From an uncultured Pseudomonadota bacterium (lineage in GTDB: Bacteria; Lernaellota; Lernaellaia; Lernaellales; Lernaellaceae), in NCBI GenBank assembly GCA_937967875.1, contig CALBTQ010000597.1, positions 1 to 12,084 of the forward strand: DNA of 12,084 bases, read 5' to 3'. The translations under genes and the position numbers were made by a program. Numbering within the stretch: the first letter of the stretch is position 1; the number at the start of each line of letters is the position of its first letter. Positions 7,084 to 12,084 of the stretch are shown in pieces. The notes under the pieces are model-generated. The model was not told the origin of the DNA and did not search any database. It saw only the letters and a program-made list of their open reading frames with translations.

Positions 7084-8071
7084 TCTGCCTCGCTATTCAT
7101 CGCTGACGATCAAACGCTTGCTACGCTCGTTCGACCTTCTCCGCCGTTACGGCACGGCCCGCAAGATCGACAATCTGTTGCGCGCGGAGTTTTCTTATCG
7201 CCGGCGCGAAGTCGAAGTTCGCCACCTGCCTTACCTGTTTCGCGCCGACCCGACAACGCGCTGCACGTTGGGTTGCCCTTATTGCTGGCGCAGCCAAAAA
7301 CCGCCGCTGCCGCCCGTCGATTTATCGCCTGAGACATTTGCGGCGAGCTTTGCGCCCTTCGCCTCAACCTGTTTGCTGGTCGGATTCCAGATGTTCGGCG
7401 AACCGACGCTCAATCCGGCGTTGCCGCAGATGATCGAACATGCACATCGCACCGGCGCGGCCACATATGTCTCGACCAACCTGCAGATGCCGCAACACGA
7501 AACGATCGATCGTCTGCTCGACAGCGGTTTGGATCTGCTGACCGTCGCGGTCGACGGCGCCAACGAGGCGACCTACCGGCGGATGAAACCCGGCGGCGAT
7601 TTCGCTTTGCTGAACGACAATCTTCAATATTTGTTCGACCGTAGGCGACAGACAAAAGCCGACACGCACATCGGCATTCAGGTGCTGGTAACCGCGTTCA
7701 ACGAACCGGAACTGCCGGCCATCGGGGCGCTGGCCCGCAAATTGGGTGTCGATTATTTCGACCTGAAGCCGACCGCCTTGTTGCCCGATTCCTCATGGCT
7801 GCCGCGCGACAAGCGATACCGTTTCGACACCTATCGCAAGCGCAACGCCGCCTGCGCCTTTCCCTGGACCAACATCACGTTACTTGCCGACGGCAACTTC
7901 TTTCCTTGCTGCGCCCATCCGGGGCAATTCCACCTGGGTGCGCTCGGCGACCTTAACGCTGGAGAATTCTTCAACAGTCCGCCGCTGCAAGACATCCGCC
8001 GCCAAATCAAAACAGGCCAATTGACGGGCCTGTGCGCCGGTTGCGAATTGAACAATGCTCCCCGATTTTAG
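7076..8071 (+). CDS. Radical SAM protein with SPASM/twitch-type C-terminal domain
   Basis: This 331-aa enzyme has no B12 domain. The radical SAM motif is CTLGCPYC (C63, C67, C70), followed by MFGEPTLNP, where GEP is the SAM-contacting motif (107-109). The C-terminal part has the pattern of a SPASM/twitch auxiliary cluster: CAFPWTNITLLADGNFFPCC (C260, C278, C279), a glycine-rich GALGDLN, and CAGCE (C320, C323). These could bind one extra [4Fe-4S] cluster. SPASM enzymes modify peptides (RiPPs), carbohydrates or other metabolites. No precursor-peptide gene is visible nearby, so a small-molecule or lipid substrate is more likely here. The 33 residues before VEVRHLPYLFRAD are basic. It overlaps the DUF362 gene by 8 bp and ends 42 bp before the next gene. 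Confidence 0.9.
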   Translation: MDNLPRYSSLTIKRLLRSFDLLRRYGTARKIDNLLRAEFSYRRREVEVRHLPYLFRADPTTRCTLGCPYCWRSQKPPLPPVDLSPETFAASFAPFASTCLLVGFQMFGEPTLNPALPQMIEHAHRTGAATYVSTNLQMPQHETIDRLLDSGLDLLTVAVDGANEATYRRMKPGGDFALLNDNLQYLFDRRRQTKADTHIGIQVLVTAFNEPELPAIGALARKLGVDYFDLKPTALLPDSSWLPRDKRYRFDTYRKRNAACAFPWTNITLLADGNFFPCCAHPGQFHLGALGDLNAGEFFNSPPLQDIRRQIKTGQLTGLCAGCELNNAPRF

Positions 8072-8074
8072 GCG

Positions 8075-8083
8075 TGTTATAAT
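8075..8083 (+). promoter_or_regulatory. Candidate extended -10 promoter for the tandem radical SAM pair
   Basis: The 42-bp gap after the SPASM gene contains TGTTATAAT, a perfect extended -10 element (TGn then TATAAT at 8078-8083). Extended -10 promoters can work without a -35 box, and none with proper spacing is visible. Transcription would start near 8090, leaving a leader of about 24 nt before the TTG start at 8114. It would let the downstream genes be expressed apart from the upstream ones. Confidence 0.45.
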
Positions 8084-8113
8084 CTGCCAAATTCTCAGAC
8101 AGGCGTTGGAACA

Positions 8114-9508
8114 TTGAGAATATTTTTAATCCAAGCTTCGATTTATTCGCCGGAAACCGAGCGGAGCATGCCGCTGGGATTGTTGTATCTGGCGTCCTAT
8201 CTGCGCGAAATAAATAAGCACACGGTCGGCCTGCACGACATGCAGTTGCTGGAAAATTCACCCCAACCGGCCGTACGCGCCGCTCTTGATTTCAGGCCCG
8301 AATTGATCGGCATCAGCGGCATGACCGCCGATGCGCGCGTGATCGACGAACTCGCCACGGCGTTGAAACGCGCACTACCCAATGTTCCGCTCGTCATCGG
8401 CGGCGCGCACGCCACCAATTACACCGAGCAGGTCATGGCGAATCCGGCGGTGGATTCAGTTATCGTCAACGAAGGTGAATCGGCTCTGGCCGCGTACATC
8501 GATCATCTTCATGATAAACGGATCTCGACCGAAGTTCCCAACCTGGTTTTTCGCGAAAAAGGGGAAATCCTTCGCTCACCGGCGGCGCCGTATATCGAAG
8601 ATCTGGATTCGCTGCCCTTTCCGGCCTTCGATTTGCTGAATCTTCAAGCCTACTATCGCCTTCCCCGCTGCGGCGTGATTTACCGTCATCGTCGTTACGC
8701 CGCCATTATCTCCAGCCGCGGGTGTCCCTACCGTTGCGCCTATTGTCATCAGATTCACGGGAAGAAGTGGCGAGCGCGCAGTGCGGCCAACGTACTGGAC
8801 GAAATGGAATCGCTCCACGCCCAATACGACATTCGTGATTTCATTTTTATGGACGACATGTTCAATCTGAGCGCCGAGCGGGTGGATGCCATCGCGCAGG
8901 GCATCATCGATCGTCGGCTGTCGATCGGGCTGCATTTCCCGATCGGATTACGCGGCGACATCATGACCGAGAACAGCGTACGCTTGCTGAAAAAAGCCGG
9001 TATGTATCGTTGCATGTACGCAGTGGAAACCGCCTCGGAACGCCTGCAAAAAGAGATCGGTAAAAACAACAATCTTACCAGGCTCAAACACATCATCGAT
9101 TTCACGCGCCGGCAGGGGATTTTGGTGCACGGCTCATTCATGCTCGGTTTTCCCACCGAAACGGAAACGGAAGCGCGCGCCACCATCGACTTTGCAATGC
9201 GATCGCGCCTGCACACCGCCGCATTTTATCGCGTCGTCCCCTTTCAGGGCACGCGTTTGCACCGGATGGCCGTCGAAGCCGGAACCGTCATGCCCAACGA
9301 CCTGACGCGCTATGAATTTCACATTGCCAACAACATTAACATTTCCGCGATGCCCGATTGGACGCTCAGCCATCTCAAACAACTCGCGTATCGTCGTTTC
9401 TATTTGTCGCCGTCACGGATCTTCGCTATCCTGCGGGACATGCCGAATCGCTGGCGATTGTTGCCCAATTTGTTGTTAATATGGGTGCGGAAATCGTTTA
9501 TTTGGTGA
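8114..9508 (+). CDS. B12-binding-domain radical SAM protein, first of a tandem paralogous pair
   Basis: The 464-aa protein starts MRIFLIQAS. The N-terminal cobalamin-type domain has PLGLLYLASYLR at 20-31, GGAH at 96-99 and NEGE at 119-122. After the linker DSLPFPAFDLL, the radical SAM motif is CPYRCAYC (C204, C208, C211), followed by HQIHGKKWRARSA, the usual basic signature of this class. Barrel motifs include MDDMFNL, AVETASERLQKEIGK and FMLGFPTETE. It ends in a basic/hydrophobic tail (MPNRWRLLPNLLLIWVRK) likely to touch the membrane. The TTG start is the only sensible one between the upstream in-frame stop and the conserved core; a weak GGA lies 3 nt before it. It is colinear with, and equal in length to, the following gene, which indicates tandem duplication. 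The specific reaction is unknown. Confidence 0.9.
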   Translation: MRIFLIQASIYSPETERSMPLGLLYLASYLREINKHTVGLHDMQLLENSPQPAVRAALDFRPELIGISGMTADARVIDELATALKRALPNVPLVIGGAHATNYTEQVMANPAVDSVIVNEGESALAAYIDHLHDKRISTEVPNLVFREKGEILRSPAAPYIEDLDSLPFPAFDLLNLQAYYRLPRCGVIYRHRRYAAIISSRGCPYRCAYCHQIHGKKWRARSAANVLDEMESLHAQYDIRDFIFMDDMFNLSAERVDAIAQGIIDRRLSIGLHFPIGLRGDIMTENSVRLLKKAGMYRCMYAVETASERLQKEIGKNNNLTRLKHIIDFTRRQGILVHGSFMLGFPTETETEARATIDFAMRSRLHTAAFYRVVPFQGTRLHRMAVEAGTVMPNDLTRYEFHIANNINISAMPDWTLSHLKQLAYRRFYLSPSRIFAILRDMPNRWRLLPNLLLIWVRKSFIW

Positions 9509-9527
9509 ACCCTGAAACGGATGCTCG

Positions 9528-10922
9528 ATGGCCAAGGTTTTTCTGATTCAAGCCGCCGTTCATGACCAGCACGTCGAACGTGCGCAGCCGCTCGGCCTGA
9601 TGTACATCGCCGCGAACCTGCAACGACATCGCGGCGATGAAGTGCGCCTGCACGATATGCGCCTGGACTGGCGCAATTTCGAAAAACCATTGGCGACGTT
9701 GCGTGCTTTCCGCCCCGACGTCGTGGGCGTCAGCGCTCACGGGCTCGACGCACCGGCGATGCATCGCCTGGCGGAATTGATCAAGAAAGAAGCGCCGTCG
9801 ATTCCGGTGGTTTGCGGCGGCGTACACGGCACGGCTTATTGGCGTGAAATTCTGACCGACCGGCATTTGGATGCCGTTGTCATCGGTGAAGGAGAGCGAA
9901 CGTTCGCCTCGTTGCTCGACGCCATGGAAAATCAACGGTCGCCGGCCGAAGTCGACGGCATCGCCTATCGCGCCGGTGACGAAATTCAACGCAACGCTCC
10001 ACGCACATTTCAGGAACCGTTGGATGAATTCGGGTTCCCCGCCTGGTCATTGTTGGATATCGACGCCTATGGCCGTTTTCCGCGCATCGGTTTGATCTAT
10101 CGCGACAAGCGCTACATGTCCATTGAAACGGCCCGCGGGTGCCCGTTCCATTGCGCCTGGTGCCACAACACGATGGGACGGCGTTTTCGCCCGCGCAGCG
10201 CCGAGCATGTCGTCGAAATGATCGCGACCCTGGTCAAGCAATATCGGATTCGCGACATTCTGATCATCGACGATCTTTTCAATTTCGACCGGGAACGGGT
10301 CAAGGATATTTTCACCAGACTGCTCAGCAAGCAGCTACCGGTTTCTTTCGCCCTACCCAACGGAGTGCGCGCCGATTTGCTGGACGAGGAGACGATCGCG
10401 CTCATGCATCGCGCGGGCGTGTACCGCATGATGATCGCCGTCGAGACCGCGTCGCCACGGCTGCAAAAAGAAATGGGGAAAAATCTTGATGTGGAAAATG
10501 CCCGTCGGGTGATCGCCACCGCCGCTCGACTGGGCATCAGCGTGCATGGAAATTTCATCATCGGCCTGCCCACCGAATGCGAAACGGAGATGCACCAAAC
10601 GATTCGTTTCGCCGTCCGGTCGCACTTGGACACCTTCGGTCTCTATCGGGCCATTCCGTTTAAGGATACGCGTCTGTTCGAAATGGCGCGTCAGGCGGGC
10701 ATGCAACCGGCCGAAGGCGAAATGGTCTATTCGTTTTGGGATCAGAAACAAAACATCAGTCCGATTCCGCTGCACCAAATCAACCAGGCCCGGCGTTGGG
10801 CATATCCGCAATTTTATTTGCGCCCGCAACGCTTATGGCGGATGATTCGCCATATGCCGAACAAGATGCGGTTGCTGCCGTTTCTGTTTTGGTTTTTCCT
10901 AAAAAAGCTAGTACGGCAATGA
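9528..10922 (+). CDS. B12-binding-domain radical SAM protein, second of a tandem paralogous pair
   Basis: This 464-aa protein (MAKVFLIQAA) aligns end to end with the preceding one. The B12-type domain carries GGVH at 97-100 and GEGE at 120-123. The radical SAM motif is CPFHCAWC (C205, C209, C212), followed by HNTMGRRFRPRSA, then IDDLFNFDRERV, AVETASPRLQKEMGK and FIIGLPTECE. The C-terminus repeats the partner's tail style (MPNKMRLLPFLFWFFLKK), a strongly hydrophobic, basic segment. The two proteins differ most between about residues 45 and 60 and from about 140 to 165, so they may have split substrates or act on successive positions. ATG 9528 follows the previous stop by 19 nt, with CGGA 6 nt before it. 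ATGA at 10919-10922 couples it to the membrane protein gene. Confidence 0.92.
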   Translation: MAKVFLIQAAVHDQHVERAQPLGLMYIAANLQRHRGDEVRLHDMRLDWRNFEKPLATLRAFRPDVVGVSAHGLDAPAMHRLAELIKKEAPSIPVVCGGVHGTAYWREILTDRHLDAVVIGEGERTFASLLDAMENQRSPAEVDGIAYRAGDEIQRNAPRTFQEPLDEFGFPAWSLLDIDAYGRFPRIGLIYRDKRYMSIETARGCPFHCAWCHNTMGRRFRPRSAEHVVEMIATLVKQYRIRDILIIDDLFNFDRERVKDIFTRLLSKQLPVSFALPNGVRADLLDEETIALMHRAGVYRMMIAVETASPRLQKEMGKNLDVENARRVIATAARLGISVHGNFIIGLPTECETEMHQTIRFAVRSHLDTFGLYRAIPFKDTRLFEMARQAGMQPAEGEMVYSFWDQKQNISPIPLHQINQARRWAYPQFYLRPQRLWRMIRHMPNKMRLLPFLFWFFLKKLVRQ

Positions 10923-12084
10923 GTGAAGAACACAACCAACTCGATAATCGTTCCCCGGCCAATGACCACGCCGTTCTCGGCGGCACACTGATCGCCTTGC
11001 TCACGCTGGCCTTCGGCGGCGCGGCCATAGTTTTGCTATATGCAAAGTGGCGAAACCTGGATCCCTACATGCTCGATTTCGCCAAACAAGCGCGCACCGC
11101 GGAAGAATTGCTGGCCGGCGGTTTTCATTATTCGATGACCTATTACGCCTACATCTACGCCGGATTCAATTCCCTGTTGTTCGTCCCGTACCTGCTGACG
11201 CGTTCGATTGCGGTGAATTTATTCATCCATGTTTTTGGGATGACCGCGGCGATCCCGTTGCTATATCGACTGGCGCGCCGCGTGCTGCCCGGCATCTCGT
11301 TGCCGCTGGCCATCGCCGTGTTGTACGCGTTGAATCCCTCGATCAACATGATTACACTTGGAATGTTTCGCGGTGAAGCGTTATGGATCGTCGCTTTTCT
11401 CTTCTGCGTTTCGTTCCTGCAGCAAAATAAAATTCCGGGTGCGATCGTCGCGGCCTCTTTGGCGATGTTCATTCGCGCCGACAGCATCCCGATTTTCTTT
11501 CTGTTCGGCGCAACGCTTTGGTTGCAGAGAAAAAAGAGACTCGGAAAGATCGCTATGGTTCATGCGCTGTTGATGATCGTATTTCTTGTCGGCGCAATGC
11601 TGATCATATACGCAATAACCGGCACTCCGCCGGTAATGGATCAATTCCACATCAACCGCATCGTAGAAGGCGAGTCCGCGTCCCTGCTCTCCCGCCTGTC
11701 GCAGACCGTTTTCGACATCGGCTCGTACCGGCACCTGACGGCCTTTCTGCAATTATTTCTTTTGCCGTTGCTGGCGCCTTTATTTTTGTTGCCCGCGCTG
11801 CCGCCCATTGCATTTATCGTTCTCAGCTATTCTTCGTTCCAGGCCATTCCGCTGGTGCACGAATTGTTGACGCCGGACAACCCGCTGATTCCATTGTTGC
11901 ACGTCCACGATACTTTTTTGTTTCCCATATTATTTGTTGCGGCTATTTACGGATTGGCGAAGCTGACCGCGCGGAACACCTCGACCGACTTCGCCCGTCG
12001 TTTTCTCGCCGGTGCGATGATCGTAGTAGCGTTAGTGCTGCATTGGACGTCGTCCTCGCCAGACGTTGGCCCCGTTCAGTTAAC
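10919..12084 (+). CDS. Polytopic membrane protein, DUF2079-like (partial, open at window end)
   Basis: An open frame begins at the ATG overlapping the previous stop (ATGA) and runs 388 codons to the window edge without a stop. It starts with a polar stretch (MSEEHNQLDNRSPANDH), then a first membrane helix at about 19-42. Several more strongly hydrophobic segments lie near 97-117, 127-145, 152-168, 175-195, 210-232 and 268-306, with another at about 342-356. A short loop LDPYMLDFAKQ (47-57) follows helix 1. The segments ARRVLPG, LYALNPSINMITLGMFRGEAL and HVHDTFLFPILFVAAIYGLA resemble DUF2079 proteins, which look like GT-C-fold membrane glycosyltransferases of unknown substrate. The family call is moderate; the membrane nature is clear. 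It could glycosylate, or otherwise handle at the membrane, the product of the radical SAM enzymes. Confidence 0.75.
   Translation, partial: MSEEHNQLDNRSPANDHAVLGGTLIALLTLAFGGAAIVLLYAKWRNLDPYMLDFAKQARTAEELLAGGFHYSMTYYAYIYAGFNSLLFVPYLLTRSIAVNLFIHVFGMTAAIPLLYRLARRVLPGISLPLAIAVLYALNPSINMITLGMFRGEALWIVAFLFCVSFLQQNKIPGAIVAASLAMFIRADSIPIFFLFGATLWLQRKKRLGKIAMVHALLMIVFLVGAMLIIYAITGTPPVMDQFHINRIVEGESASLLSRLSQTVFDIGSYRHLTAFLQLFLLPLLAPLFLLPALPPIAFIVLSYSSFQAIPLVHELLTPDNPLIPLLHVHDTFLFPILFVAAIYGLAKLTARNTSTDFARRFLAGAMIVVALVLHWTSSSPDVGPVQL

Noticed and set aside
6006..7106. 366-codon + strand open frame overlapping the DUF362 gene
   Set aside because: It is very Arg-rich with no domain. The DUF362 frame in the same region has clear family blocks and proper coupling to its neighbours.
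8048..8053. TTGAAC as a -35 box for the TATAAT at 8078
   Set aside because: The spacer would be 24 bases, too long for sigma-70. The extended -10 reading needs no -35.

Overview
The window appears to be the end of a metagenomic or draft bacterial contig. Its first 43 bases are Illumina TruSeq adapter, not biology. The DNA is moderately GC-rich and densely coded, with short or overlapping gene junctions, weak Shine-Dalgarno sites and several GTG/TTG starts, all of which fit a bacterium. Seven oxygen-sensitive radical SAM enzymes in 11 kb suggest an anaerobic or microaerobic lifestyle. No marker gene allows a taxonomic call. I saw no tRNA, rRNA, transposase, CRISPR array or regulator gene.

Layout: (1) 44-214 (+) is the last 56 codons of a truncated gene, and its tail runs 53 bp into the 3' end of the next, convergent gene. 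(2) 162-1622 (-) is a cobalamin-binding-type radical SAM enzyme. (3) A 114-bp divergent intergenic region follows. (4) An eight-gene rightward array runs from 1737 to the window end. It holds a B12-type radical SAM (1737-3227), a COG1964 / tetraether-synthase-like radical SAM (3228-4541), a B12-type radical SAM (4628-6130), a DUF362 protein (6127-7083), a SPASM/twitch-type radical SAM (7076-8071), two tandem paralogous B12-type radical SAMs of 464 aa each (8114-9508 and 9528-10922), and a polytopic membrane protein open at the window edge (10919-12084). Gene junctions are -8 to +42 bp, except for an 86-bp gap at 4542-4627 that may reflect a frameshifted gene tail.

Functional reading: five class-B-like (cobalamin-domain) radical SAMs, one COG1964 radical SAM, one SPASM radical SAM, a DUF362 protein and a DUF2079-like membrane protein look like one biosynthetic pathway using successive radical steps (C-methylation, C-C coupling, ring formation or rearrangement). 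Several of the B12-type enzymes end in basic and hydrophobic tails. The COG1964 family includes the archaeal tetraether lipid synthase Tes. Both points make a membrane lipid or isoprenoid-like substrate the leading guess. This is inference: the window has no lipid-backbone gene, precursor peptide or assembly-line enzyme that would fix the product. I do not recognise the cluster as a described pathway.
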